NCBI RefSeq assembly: GCF_001506075.1
Contig: NZ_KQ947475.1
Span: 3,801,130-3,865,129 of the forward strand
DNA: 64,000 nt
Source of the DNA: Vibrio sp. MEBiC08052
GTDB taxonomy: Bacteria; Pseudomonadota; Gammaproteobacteria; Enterobacterales; Vibrionaceae
Reading direction: 5' to 3'
Both the position numbers and the translations under genes were made by a program. Each line of letters begins with the position of its first letter. Position 1 is the stretch's first letter. The notes under the pieces were generated by a model. It had not been told where the DNA came from, made no database searches, and saw nothing but the letters and a program-made list of their open reading frames with translations. Of the stretch, positions 41,986 to 51,328 are shown piece by piece.

Positions 41986-42778
41986 TTTATTTATTCTCCA
42001 GGGTACAGGTTTACCAATATTTATTGTGTTGGGTCGTGGAATATAATCAATGTGTCTAAATTAATAATGGATTTATGATATTTTATTAATGTGACAAATA
42101 TTACAAAAAAAGTAATTTATCAAATATTAAAAACATTAAAAATCAATAAGTTAAGTTTATTGTTTGGCTGAGTTCTTATGATATTTGCGACGTGAAGCAC
42201 AATTAAACAATAGGAGGCATCAAGAATAAAAACATAATCGTTGTAAAAATATCAATGACTCGCCTAGTTGTATCATGAAACGATAGATAATTGATCAAAT
42301 AACATGGTAAGTGAATGTTTAAAGAAATAGATATGGAAAAAACATGATCATACCCATACATCTGATTTTATCATTCTCTATTGTGAAGTAATCGATCCAA
42401 ATGACGATATAGATATCATGTTGTGCTGAGTGAACAATTTGTGTTGAGTGAACAATGTAACCGTAACCAGATATGATGATTAGGTTTATTTGTGATAATC
42501 ACCCAAATATATTCCAATATAAATTATTTTATTATCATAATGATAAATGTAAATAATATAGCCGTTTAACTGATTGATGTTATTCTTAAATGATGAATAT
42601 GCATTCTTGGTATCTTACTATATCTTCTTTTTTATCAATTAATCGTGGTCATCCTATGATTACTGTTCATTATATTTTCAAATCATTGGTTGGATAGTTT
42701 AAATTAAAAATTATTTGTTGAAATAATGTAAATATAAATATATTTTGTAAAAAATAATTACAGAAAAACAGACTCAAT
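41986..42778. other. Long AT-rich intergenic region
   Basis: This is a 793-base gap between the divergent symporter and the small secreted protein, very AT-rich with many stops and no credible gene. An 18-base direct tandem repeat, TGTGYTGAGTGAACAATK, is at 42422-42457. Promoters for both flanking genes must lie here, but none stands out among many AT-rich matches. The composition suggests silencing by H-NS-like proteins. Confidence 0.45.
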
Positions 42779-43033
42779 ATGAAAGCAAGGATCGCATTTT
42801 TATTGACTTTGGGCTTCTCAGCTCAGGTTTATTCCGGCTCTCCGCCTCAGGATGAAAAATTACTTCAGTCACTGATTCAACGTGGTGTTATCTGTCAAGG
42901 TTTACCCTACGAAGAACAGCAAGAAGCACTCCGTATTTATCTGAATAAGAAGGCAAAAATTCATCCGGATAAATCTTCGGAAACATCTGAAACAACTACT
43001 TCGAAATCGTGTATTGCACCACCTAAACAATAA
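42779..43033 (+). CDS. Small secreted protein resembling the PrtV propeptide
   Basis: 84 residues with a signal peptide (1-19, cut near VYSG). The mature segment DEKLLQSLIQRGVICQGLPY followed by EEQQEALRIYLNKKAK aligns without gaps to the N-terminal prosegment of the protease encoded 99 bases downstream (EEKLIEMLIRKGVIDRDASE followed by AVKQRALKAYLAKKID). It then ends in a Ser/Thr-rich tail with a second Cys. It thus looks like a free copy of the propeptide helix pair. A chaperone or inhibitor role for the protease is inference. A gene remnant is the alternative. Confidence 0.7.
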   Translation: MKARIAFLLTLGFSAQVYSGSPPQDEKLLQSLIQRGVICQGLPYEEQQEALRIYLNKKAKIHPDKSSETSETTTSKSCIAPPKQ

Positions 43034-43132
43034 TCTCACTCGCAACAAACCTGTTCATTTTGATTTTTATCCTTCATCAAAATTCAGGAATAGTTGGCTA
43101 TTTGTAACATAAAAAATAAAAAGGATTATCCA

Positions 43133-45895
43133 ATGATAAAAATGAGGAAAACCTTGCTTGTAACGGCAGTGATGAGCTGTATTGGTATCAGCAGTTATAC
43201 GCATGCACATGCCCCGGTCGATATGGGAGTTGTGAATGAAGAAAAACTGATTGAAATGCTGATTCGCAAGGGTGTGATTGATCGTGACGCATCGGAAGCG
43301 GTGAAACAGCGTGCGCTCAAAGCCTATTTGGCGAAAAAAATAGATCATGGCTTTAGCGGTGATGATCAGCTCGGTAAGAAAGCACTGCTCAACCGGGCAA
43401 AAGTGCTGAAAGCGATGAAAGCAGGGAAAGGGAGCCAACAGCACAATGTCTTTGCACTGGATGTCAGCCAGAAGCGGAATGATAAAATTCTCGCGCTGTT
43501 GATTGATTTTCCCGATTTGCCATGGAATGACAACCGACTGACACCAGAACTGACGGATATGTTCTATGCCAGTTATCTTCCCGAACATTATCAGTCGTTA
43601 TTATTCTCTGATACCGGCTATGACGGCCCCAGCGGGCAAAATCTGATTTCAATGCGTCAATATTATCATCAGGAATCCGGTGATAGTTACGGTGTTTCCG
43701 GTAAAGTCATGGGCTGGTATCACGCTCAACATGAAGCCGCTTATTATGGCGGTCATACCGCATCAGGCGGTAATGATATCAACCCGCAACAACTGGTCCG
43801 CGAAGCGCTCGATCAGCTTGCCAAAGATCCCAATATCAATCTTGCTGATTATGATATTGAAGATCGCTACGACTACGACAATGATGGCGATTACCGTGAA
43901 CCGGATGGTGTGATCGATCACCTGATGGTTTTCCACTCATCGGTTGGTGAAGAAGCTGGTGGTGGGGTACTGGGTGATGATGCGATATGGTCACACCGCC
44001 ATAATTTGGGACAATTTTATGTCCTGAAAGGCACGCAGAGTAATGTGCCGGGTCGGTTCAACGGTCAGTATGCAGCCTATGACTACACCATGCAGCCGAT
44101 TGATGCAGCCGCGGGAGTTTGTGCGCATGAATATGGGCACGATCTGGGACTACCCGATGAATACGACACTCAGTATACCGGTAAAGGTGAGCCTGTTTCT
44201 TATTGGTCAATTATGTCTTCGGGCAGTTGGGCAGGGAAGGTTCCGGGCACAGAACCGACAGCATTTTCGGCTTGGTCGAAACAGTTTTTGCAAGATGGGG
44301 TCGGTGGCAAGTGGGTCAACGCAACCCAAGTAACGCTCGATGAGCTGGTACAACATGCCAAAGTGATTAAGCTTCGCCAGACAACCGATACCGAGCAACA
44401 AAATCTAGTCAAAATTCCTTTACCTCCGAAACAAGTTGAAGATTTGCCCCCGTATGAAGGCAGTTATGATTTTTATTCTGATAAAGGAGATAGTCTGAAG
44501 AATAAAATGCATCGTACTTTAACGGTGCCGAATGCATCTAATGTGACGTTGAAGTTTAAAGCTTGGTATCAAATCGAGAAGGACTATGATTTCGCGCGAG
44601 TCACGGTCAATGGCGAGTCGATTGCCGGGAACATCACCACTATGGATGATCCGCAAAACACCGGTTTAGTGCCGGCAATTTCAGGCAAATCAGAAGGATG
44701 GGTCGATGCTGAATTTGATCTGTCGAAGTGGGCCGGACAGGAGATTGATTTAGGGTTTGAATACATCACAGACGGTGGTCTGGCAATGGCTGGTCTCTAT
44801 CTGGATAATCTGCAACTTGAAGCGGATGGAGTGACGACGCTGATAGATGATGCGGAAAGTGCACCGACGTTCACTTTTGATGGTTTCCGTCTCAATAATG
44901 GCTTCCACACTGCCAACCATTATTATCTGCTCCAATGGCGAAGTCATGAAGGTGTCGATGCCGGTTTAGGCCACTTACGGCGCTTCAATAGTTTGATGTC
45001 ATTTGAACCGGGTCTGCTGGTTTGGTATGTGGACGAATCATTGACCGATAACTGGGTCGGCAAGCATCCCGGTCAAGGCTGGCTCGGTGTAGTTGATGCC
45101 GACCAAAATGCGCTGGTCTGGGTGAACACGGCTCAAGCGGCACAAACGCGTTTTCAAGTGCGTGACGCAGCATTCTCATTGCAAGATCAGGCACCGTTGC
45201 GTCTGGTCAACAATGATGGCGATGTACTGGAAGATAGCAGCTTAATTGCAACCGCTAATTTTGCCGATGATCAGGATTATAGCAATCCCGGCCAACCCGA
45301 TGCAGGACGGTTATTGACTGAACTGGGGTTACAAATTGATGTGTTAGAGCATGGAGAAAATAATCAATATGGTTTGATTAAGATCTCTCAAGCATCGACA
45401 CCCAATGCCACGCCCCAAGCTGATTTTGATTTCACAGTGAAAGATCTGACAGTTTCAACCGTCAATCGTAGCCAAGATACCGATGGCAATATTGTGAGTT
45501 ATCACTGGGACTTCGGTGACGGTCAGACGAGTACCGCTGCTGCACCGACGTGGACGTATCAAAAACAAGGCACTTATCGCGTTTCCTTGACGGTCACCGA
45601 TGAGCAGGGCGCAACGGATAGTGTCAGTAAATGGGTCATCGCGCTTGAACCGAGTCAGGCACCGATTGCACGCGTCTGGCATTTCAATTTCCTCCGCACA
45701 GTGATGATGTGGTCGACAAGCTGGGATGAAGACGGACATATTGTTGATACCAAATGGACCCTTCCCAACGGTGAAGAGAAGCATGGTTTGTCGCTGATAT
45801 ACACGTTTTCCAAACATGGTCAGTATGATGTGTTATTGACGATTACGGATAACGACGGGAACGTCACAACCAAAACAATTAGCGTCAGTCTATAA
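43133..45895 (+). CDS. prtV: M6-family metalloprotease, PrtV / immune inhibitor A type
   Basis: About 920 residues, near the length of V. cholerae PrtV. A signal peptide (to about residue 25) and prosegment are followed by the protease domain with CAHEYGHDLGLPDEYDT, the zinc site (H-E-x-x-H). A jelly-roll-like region (KFKAWYQIEKDYDFARVTV) follows, then the MAM/Ig-like part. Two PKD domains end the protein; the first has SYHWDFGDGQTSTAA, and the second starts near APIARVWHF. Secreted PrtV damages host cells and extracellular matrix proteins. ATG 43133 has AAAGGA just upstream; ATG 43094 is rejected. A good terminator follows. Confidence 0.92.
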   Translation: MIKMRKTLLVTAVMSCIGISSYTHAHAPVDMGVVNEEKLIEMLIRKGVIDRDASEAVKQRALKAYLAKKIDHGFSGDDQLGKKALLNRAKVLKAMKAGKGSQQHNVFALDVSQKRNDKILALLIDFPDLPWNDNRLTPELTDMFYASYLPEHYQSLLFSDTGYDGPSGQNLISMRQYYHQESGDSYGVSGKVMGWYHAQHEAAYYGGHTASGGNDINPQQLVREALDQLAKDPNINLADYDIEDRYDYDNDGDYREPDGVIDHLMVFHSSVGEEAGGGVLGDDAIWSHRHNLGQFYVLKGTQSNVPGRFNGQYAAYDYTMQPIDAAAGVCAHEYGHDLGLPDEYDTQYTGKGEPVSYWSIMSSGSWAGKVPGTEPTAFSAWSKQFLQDGVGGKWVNATQVTLDELVQHAKVIKLRQTTDTEQQNLVKIPLPPKQVEDLPPYEGSYDFYSDKGDSLKNKMHRTLTVPNASNVTLKFKAWYQIEKDYDFARVTVNGESIAGNITTMDDPQNTGLVPAISGKSEGWVDAEFDLSKWAGQEIDLGFEYITDGGLAMAGLYLDNLQLEADGVTTLIDDAESAPTFTFDGFRLNNGFHTANHYYLLQWRSHEGVDAGLGHLRRFNSLMSFEPGLLVWYVDESLTDNWVGKHPGQGWLGVVDADQNALVWVNTAQAAQTRFQVRDAAFSLQDQAPLRLVNNDGDVLEDSSLIATANFADDQDYSNPGQPDAGRLLTELGLQIDVLEHGENNQYGLIKISQASTPNATPQADFDFTVKDLTVSTVNRSQDTDGNIVSYHWDFGDGQTSTAAAPTWTYQKQGTYRVSLTVTDEQGATDSVSKWVIALEPSQAPIARVWHFNFLRTVMMWSTSWDEDGHIVDTKWTLPNGEEKHGLSLIYTFSKHGQYDVLLTITDNDGNVTTKTISVSL

Positions 45896-45934
45896 AGATT
45901 CGTTTATCGCGACAGATACGAGTTTTGACTCTGT

Positions 45935-45964
45935 AAAGTGCAACCTCTGGGTTGCACTTTTTAC
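45935..45964 (+). terminator. Rho-independent terminator after prtV
   Basis: AAAGTGCAACC and GGTTGCACTTT form a perfect stem with a four-base loop (TCTG), followed by T residues, about 40 bases after the prtV stop. Confidence 0.85.
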
Positions 45965-46115
45965 GTCACAGCCCATGACCTCAAAGCAGATTGCGTCAAA
46001 GTGAAGCGGGATGCAATCATGTTGTAACACGTATATTTATTGTGGTATGACCAGTTTTGGATTACGCTGATTTGTATCGAATGAATGGATTCATCCAGAG
46101 AGTAAGGGGAAGGTC

Positions 46116-46652
46116 ATGAACCTTTATTTCCGTTTCATGTGGCTTTTGGTTTGGCGGATGCGCTTTTGTCGGCGTCTCGGTTTGTTGGATAACTCCCGAT
46201 TAGAATTTCGTGCCTGGCCCACAGATTGTGATATTAATTTACATCTGACCAATGCCCGTTATCCGGCACTGATGGATTTAGGCCGAACCTATCTGTTGGC
46301 CGAAATGGGGTTGTTGAAACCGTTTCTGAAACGAGGTTGGTTGCCAGTCGTCAATGCTTCTGAATTCACGTTTATACGGGCGATTAAACCCTGGCAAAAA
46401 TTCTCTATTGACAGCCGGATTCTCGGTTGGGATGAAAAATACTTCTATCTGGAACAACGGTTTACCAGTCAAGCAGGGTTACATGCGATTGCGAATATCC
46501 GTGCCTTGTTTGTCTGTAAAGGGCATAAGGTGGCGACGGCTGAATTACTCCGGGTGGCTGACTTCGAATTGCATCATACGCCGGAGTTGCCACAAGATAT
46601 TCAAAACTGGAAATTCTTGTTGCAAATGAAGAAAGAGCAGAATGCGATTTGA
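46116..46652 (+). CDS. Thioesterase-like hot-dog-fold protein
   Basis: 178 residues. FRAWPTDCDINLHLTNARYP (about 31-50) resembles the active-site segment of 4HBT-type thioesterases (D-x-N-x-H), and SEFTFIRAIKPWQKFSIDSR is the long central strand. The hydrophobic N-terminus (LYFRFMWLLVWRMRF) may attach it to the membrane. It probably cleaves an acyl-CoA. Proteins of this type are common near acyl-transfer genes, but here it stands alone. AAGGGGAAGG precedes the ATG. Confidence 0.8.
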   Translation: MNLYFRFMWLLVWRMRFCRRLGLLDNSRLEFRAWPTDCDINLHLTNARYPALMDLGRTYLLAEMGLLKPFLKRGWLPVVNASEFTFIRAIKPWQKFSIDSRILGWDEKYFYLEQRFTSQAGLHAIANIRALFVCKGHKVATAELLRVADFELHHTPELPQDIQNWKFLLQMKKEQNAI

Positions 46653-46677
46653 AGCTCGTTAACAATGCAGCCGAGTA

Positions 46678-48729
46678 TCATTCATTGATACTCTTTGCTG
46701 TCCTCTTAAACGTTAAACTGATCCGTTGGATCATTCCCTCAACCATCCGAAGTTGTGCTTCGCTAATCCCCGCAGTTTGTAGATCAGCCAATAATTGTCC
46801 GGAAGCCATTTGAAATGGCTCGCTATACCGGCCTTGAGCTGCCAATCTATAAGCTTCGGCCAAAGCTGTCTGCCAATGCCGATACGATGAGGTTTGTTGA
46901 TTCAGTCCGAGCGTGTTTAACATCCGGCTGAACCGCAAAATAATGTGGCCGAGATTGAGTCCCGTCAGAACAACATCCGTCATTCTCTGTCGCTCCGGTG
47001 TCGGTTCTCCGGTAATCGAGCGAAGTAATCGATCTGTCATTCGGGCGTTAAAGCGGGTTTCTTCATTTTCCTGATGGCATGAAAGTGACTTCAAATCGTT
47101 CACTGTCGCTTTTAAGACGCCTTTTTGAATCAGTTTCAGACTCGGGCCGGTGATGATTTGGAATAGCCAATACAACAGGTAACTGCCGCAGATAATACCC
47201 AGCCCGCTACTGAGCGCGAAGTCGATAGAAAACGACAGGCTCATATCCGGGCCGGGGCGAGTTAAAATGGTAAAAGGGATGCAAAAGCCGAGTCCGTAAG
47301 GCAGGGTTGGACGGTTTGCCAGTGCCAGCAGACCGAGAAAATAAGGCCCGGCCAGCACGAGCAATAGCAAAATATAATCGGCTGAACTTTGGGCAAGAAT
47401 ATTCAGTGCATAAAAAATGGCGACACAAACGGCGACGATGGCGCTGATCGTCAGTCGTTTCAGAACGATGGTCACGATGTTGAGTGGTAGGCGAGCCATC
47501 ATCATCGAAAAGATCACCGGCAGAATCATCATCATGATCACCGCCGATGAGCCCGTAAAAATCCAGAGCGTGGAAGATATAGCGAAAACACTCACCGTTC
47601 TCAGTGCGACGGAGATCCCAATCCACGGATCCCGGTGAGGTCGGAACTTCGGGGCATGGAGTCGCGTGCCTTCGCGGTGGAAAATCGCCTGATAGGTGGT
47701 TAAGACTACGATCAGATCCGCGGCCATCTCCATGGCAACTTTGATCAAGCGTAATTCTATCGGGCTGGCTTGCTCCGTTGACTGCTTGAGTACCAGCAGT
47801 TTTTGGCGCAGATTTTTCGCAATTTGATAGCAGACTTGCCGGTCGGTTTCTGCTTTCATTTGGCAGACGGACTGGCGGATATGCTGGACGATATGATTGA
47901 GAAACGGACTGTCCAGTTCGGGATGATAACGTTTGACCCGACCAAAGATCTGAATGACTGCCAGCAACGACATAATTTTGTTATTCAGCAGGGAGATTGC
48001 CCGGTACATACTGGGTCCTTGCGGACCTTCATACTGAACAGCGCTGGTACTCTCATTGAGTTGTGCCAGCGTCTCTAAAATCGCATCAAGCGCCTGATGT
48101 CGTTCCTGATGCGTTTTATTTTCATCCAGTTCATGAACCAGATAATGTAATGTTTGATTAACTACAACACGCGAGAGGTCGTGCAGACTGTCTTTGATAT
48201 GGGTCGGCCAGAAGAACAGGCTGATCAGCGTAGCGCAGACTGAACCGACAATCAGCTCACTCATGCGAGCCTGAGCAACATCAAATACGGTATGGCTTGA
48301 GATGACTGCTGTCGGTTGGGCCATGGTCAACACAACGATGAGAATCGGGGTGACGCCAGCCATGGTGTAGGCATAGATGGCATTGGGATTACGCACCATG
48401 GCAGAGAAATATGCCATCGTGCCCAGCCAGAGCCCCAGTGCCGGTAATGCCAGTTCCGGGAATGGCATCAGCCAATTCAGAATCAAAATGCCGATACCGC
48501 CCCCGACCAAGGTGCCGCTGATTTGGCTGATCCCTTTTTCAATCACTAGTCCGCTTTCGGGTCTGATTTGCAGAAACACGGCCGACACCAGCGCCCAGTA
48601 AGGACGATCTAACTGACAGTACATCGCCACATACAATGACAGTGCCATTGCGATAATCCCTTTGGTGGCAAAAATCACTGCCGAACGCTGCGGGAAAAAA
48701 ATGGCCTTGGCGAGAACTGATGCACTCAC
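46678..48729 (-). CDS. FUSC-family inner-membrane efflux protein (AaeB-like)
   Basis: 683 residues, with two blocks of about five or six membrane helices (roughly 15-175 and 370-530), each followed by a cytoplasmic domain, the usual FUSC/AaeB layout. VSAVFLQIRPESGLVIEKGI near the N-terminus is a typical FUSC segment. AaeB in E. coli exports aromatic carboxylic acids such as p-hydroxybenzoate. The gene overlaps the HlyD-type gene by 4 bases (ATGA), so the three genes from 49785 down to 46678 form one operon. Confidence 0.9.
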   Translation of the reverse strand: MSASVLAKAIFFPQRSAVIFATKGIIAMALSLYVAMYCQLDRPYWALVSAVFLQIRPESGLVIEKGISQISGTLVGGGIGILILNWLMPFPELALPALGLWLGTMAYFSAMVRNPNAIYAYTMAGVTPILIVVLTMAQPTAVISSHTVFDVAQARMSELIVGSVCATLISLFFWPTHIKDSLHDLSRVVVNQTLHYLVHELDENKTHQERHQALDAILETLAQLNESTSAVQYEGPQGPSMYRAISLLNNKIMSLLAVIQIFGRVKRYHPELDSPFLNHIVQHIRQSVCQMKAETDRQVCYQIAKNLRQKLLVLKQSTEQASPIELRLIKVAMEMAADLIVVLTTYQAIFHREGTRLHAPKFRPHRDPWIGISVALRTVSVFAISSTLWIFTGSSAVIMMMILPVIFSMMMARLPLNIVTIVLKRLTISAIVAVCVAIFYALNILAQSSADYILLLLVLAGPYFLGLLALANRPTLPYGLGFCIPFTILTRPGPDMSLSFSIDFALSSGLGIICGSYLLYWLFQIITGPSLKLIQKGVLKATVNDLKSLSCHQENEETRFNARMTDRLLRSITGEPTPERQRMTDVVLTGLNLGHIILRFSRMLNTLGLNQQTSSYRHWQTALAEAYRLAAQGRYSEPFQMASGQLLADLQTAGISEAQLRMVEGMIQRISLTFKRTAKSINE

Positions 48730-49580
48730 TCAGTCGGTTCCTGTATGTTGATTGAGGCGGTCATACCGGCACTGAGTTGTTGTTGATCGACTTGATCATC
48801 GAGCCGGATATTGACCGGAATCCGTTGCGCGAGTCGTACCCAGTTAAAGGTTTGTTGGATTTGTGGCAGCAGTTGACTGTTGGTATTGGTGTTGCTGTTG
48901 GCAATCGCGCGACCAATGCTCAACACTTTTCCGGTCAGCGGTGGTTGTCCGTTCATCAATTGGATCGTGGCGGGCTGACCGATCTGAATTTTGGCAATTT
49001 TCGTTTCTTCAAAATAACCGGTGATATAAAAAGAATTCTTTTCGACCAATGCCAGCACGGAAGTCCCCTGGCGGACGTAATTGCCGGAACGCAGGCTCAA
49101 ATTAATCACTGTTCCGTCAAATGGTGCCGTGATCTTGGTTCTTGCAAGGTTGAGCTTCGCCTCGTCTAACTGAGCCTGAGCCAGTTGGTAATTGGCTTTG
49201 GCGATATCCATGTTGATGCGGGCGGTTTCCAGATCTTCACTACTGATTGAATCCTGACTCGGTAGATTTTTACGTCGTTCATATTTGTGCTTCGATAACT
49301 CCCAAGCCGCAAGACGATTTTGCAGTGTCGCATTGGCCTGAGAGACGGCTATCTCATAACGTTGCGAATCGATCCGGAACAATGTTTGCCCTTGACGGAT
49401 GACTTGGTTATCACTGACCGCCACATGTGTGACAAAACCGGATACATCCGGAGAGATGGTAATGATATGGGCGTTCACTCTGGCATCTCTGGTCCACGGC
49501 GTCAGCATATAATGATGCCAGAGCCAGTAACCGGAGCAGACTGCGATCAGAATCATGATGACGGTTGAAAATTTTTTCAT
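48726..49580 (-). CDS. HlyD-family membrane fusion protein (AaeA/EmrA-like)
   Basis: About 284 residues. One N-terminal membrane helix (VIMILIAVCSGYWLWHHYM) is followed by the biotinyl-lipoyl-like segment VAVSDNQVIRQGQTLFRIDS, a coiled-coil hairpin, and then LARTKITAPFDGTVINLSLR and GNYVRQGTSVLALVE. It bridges the FUSC pump to an outer-membrane channel. ATG 49580 lies four bases after the stop of the small upstream gene and uses a GGAG inside it; the longer ORF is rejected. It overlaps the FUSC gene. Confidence 0.9.
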   Translation of the reverse strand: MKKFSTVIMILIAVCSGYWLWHHYMLTPWTRDARVNAHIITISPDVSGFVTHVAVSDNQVIRQGQTLFRIDSQRYEIAVSQANATLQNRLAAWELSKHKYERRKNLPSQDSISSEDLETARINMDIAKANYQLAQAQLDEAKLNLARTKITAPFDGTVINLSLRSGNYVRQGTSVLALVEKNSFYITGYFEETKIAKIQIGQPATIQLMNGQPPLTGKVLSIGRAIANSNTNTNSQLLPQIQQTFNWVRLAQRIPVNIRLDDQVDQQQLSAGMTASINIQEPTE

Positions 49581-49584
49581 CGCG

Positions 49585-49785
49585 TTACGCTCCATAGAGT
49601 GTGATAGAAAGAGATAAGATACAGACAAACAGGCTGACCAACATCCATGCGGGTTTCCAGATTTTTGTATAAAGGCCCGTGCGAAACAGCACCATCCGGA
49701 TGAGGTAAGTGATCCCAATCGCGAGCGGGATGTAAACCACCAGCGGGCTAAAGAGAAGCCCCAAAAACGGAATTTCGTGTAACAC
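49585..49785 (-). CDS. DUF1656 small membrane protein (AaeX-like)
   Basis: 66 residues with two predicted membrane helices (about 10-27 and 45-63). EIPFLGLLFSPLVVYIPLAI is characteristic of DUF1656. These small proteins precede HlyD and FUSC genes in many proteobacteria (aaeXAB order), as here. Their role is unknown. GGGAGC lies upstream of the start. Confidence 0.85.
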   Translation of the reverse strand: MLHEIPFLGLLFSPLVVYIPLAIGITYLIRMVLFRTGLYTKIWKPAWMLVSLFVCILSLSITLYGA

Positions 49786-50110
49786 CTGTGCTCCCTTAAT
49801 TTAAGCAGTCATGTGTTTCAATGACAGTCATACGATAGATGAGATTAGGACACTGTTTCGAGTCCTCTGAGGCAGAGGCTCGGTCATGATATGGCGTTTA
49901 TATCACGCGGGAAAAAACAGTATGGGTTGCTGAATGACATCCTGATCAGTGGATCGCGCCAATGCTGTTCTGAAAGCGATTTGGGCTGCATCGATTTATG
50001 CTAGCGCATTCCTATTAACAAGAAAAGCATTAAAAATAGTTCGGTTTCATCATCTGAATCGGCTTGATCACCGAGAGAAATGGCAAGTCTTACATGACAA
50101 ATGCACTGCT

Positions 50111-50126
50111 GTGTAAACGTTTCCAC
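50111..50126. promoter_or_regulatory. GalR/GalS-type operator
   Basis: GTGTAAACGTTTCCAC matches the gal operator consensus GTGKAANCGNTTMCAC at every fixed position. It lies about 140 bases upstream of galT. A second operator was not found nearby. Confidence 0.75.
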
Positions 50127-50128
50127 TG

Positions 50129-50144
50129 TGTGGTTTTAATCACA
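50129..50144. promoter_or_regulatory. CRP-cAMP site of the gal operon
   Basis: TGTGG-TTTTAA-TCACA matches the CRP consensus TGTGA-N6-TCACA except at one base. It lies two bases after the GalR-type operator, suggesting joint control by galactose and carbon status. Confidence 0.7.
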
Positions 50145-50264
50145 GAAACAGAGATAGCGGAGCTGTTAGACTCACATTTTATTCGGGGTGGGTGGCTGGC
50201 AGTCTTTACCCCGAGTGGTTAATGAGTTTCCTGTTTTGCATTCATGCATGAAGAGTAAGTGACA

Positions 50265-51317
50265 ATGACAAATCAATTATTTGACCCGAGTGCTCATCCC
50301 CATCGTCGTTACAATCCTCTGACCGGGCAATGGGTATTGGTTTCGCCACACCGGGCTAAGCGTCCATGGAGCGGGCTCAACGAACCGCCTGCTCACAGTG
50401 ACGTTCCCCCTTATGATCAATCTTGCTTTTTGTGTCCGGGCAACACGCGGGTCTCGGGAGAGGTGAATCCTGATTATGCGGGCACGTATGTGTTTGAGAA
50501 CGACTTTGCAGCCTTGATGCCCGATTCTCCCTCTGCACCTGAAAGCGACAATCCGTTGTTGCAAGTTCAGGGCGTGCAGGGATTAAGCCGGGTGATATGT
50601 TTCTCTCCTGATCATAGCAAAACGTTACCGGAGCTTACGCCGCAACAGATCCGTCAGGTGATTGATACATGGAATACACAAATCGAAGCACTGGGACAAT
50701 CATATGTCTGGGTACAGGCCTTTGAAAACAAAGGTGAGCTGATGGGCTGTTCCCAGCCTCATCCCCATGGTCAGATTTGGGCCAACAGCTTTCTGCCGAA
50801 TGAAATTGAGCGTAAAGATCAACAGCTGAAAGCGTATTTTGAGCAACACGGCTCCAATTTACTGGTCGATTATGTTCAGACCGAGTTGAATGATGGCTCC
50901 CGAACGGTGGTTGAAACCCAACACTGGCTGGCGGTGGTGCCTTTCTGGGCGGTGTGGCCCTACGAAACGCTCTTGCTGCCGAAAACGCATGTGCGTCGCA
51001 TGAACGAGCTGACGGATGAACAGCGGGATGATCTGGCGCTGGCCATCAAAAAACTAACCTGTCGATATGACAATTTGTTCCAGTGTTCCTTCCCTTATTC
51101 GATGGGATGGCACTATGCCCCGTTCTTTAAGGAAGGCACGGATATTGACCACTGGCAGTTGCACGCGTTGTTTTATCCACCGCTACTGCGCAGTGCTTCA
51201 ATCCGTAAGTTTATGGTGGGCTATGAAATGCTGGCTGAAACGCAACGAGACCTGACCGCCGAACAAGCCGCACAGTATCTGCGCGATGTCAGTGAGATTC
51301 ATTATAAAGAACAATAA
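50265..51317 (+). CDS. galT: Galactose-1-phosphate uridylyltransferase GalT
   Basis: 350 residues, full length. The active site GCSQPHPHGQIWANSFLPN contains the H-P-H catalytic motif. RRYNPLTGQWVLVSPHRAKR and CFLCPGNTRVSGEVNPDY are family hallmarks, the latter with zinc-binding cysteines. It exchanges UMP between UDP-glucose and galactose-1-phosphate in the Leloir pathway. ATG 50265 is chosen; GTG 50259 is in frame just before. It is the first gene of galTKM, 11 bases before galK. Confidence 0.96.
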   Translation: MTNQLFDPSAHPHRRYNPLTGQWVLVSPHRAKRPWSGLNEPPAHSDVPPYDQSCFLCPGNTRVSGEVNPDYAGTYVFENDFAALMPDSPSAPESDNPLLQVQGVQGLSRVICFSPDHSKTLPELTPQQIRQVIDTWNTQIEALGQSYVWVQAFENKGELMGCSQPHPHGQIWANSFLPNEIERKDQQLKAYFEQHGSNLLVDYVQTELNDGSRTVVETQHWLAVVPFWAVWPYETLLLPKTHVRRMNELTDEQRDDLALAIKKLTCRYDNLFQCSFPYSMGWHYAPFFKEGTDIDHWQLHALFYPPLLRSASIRKFMVGYEMLAETQRDLTAEQAAQYLRDVSEIHYKEQ

Positions 51318-51328
51318 AGAGAAACAAG

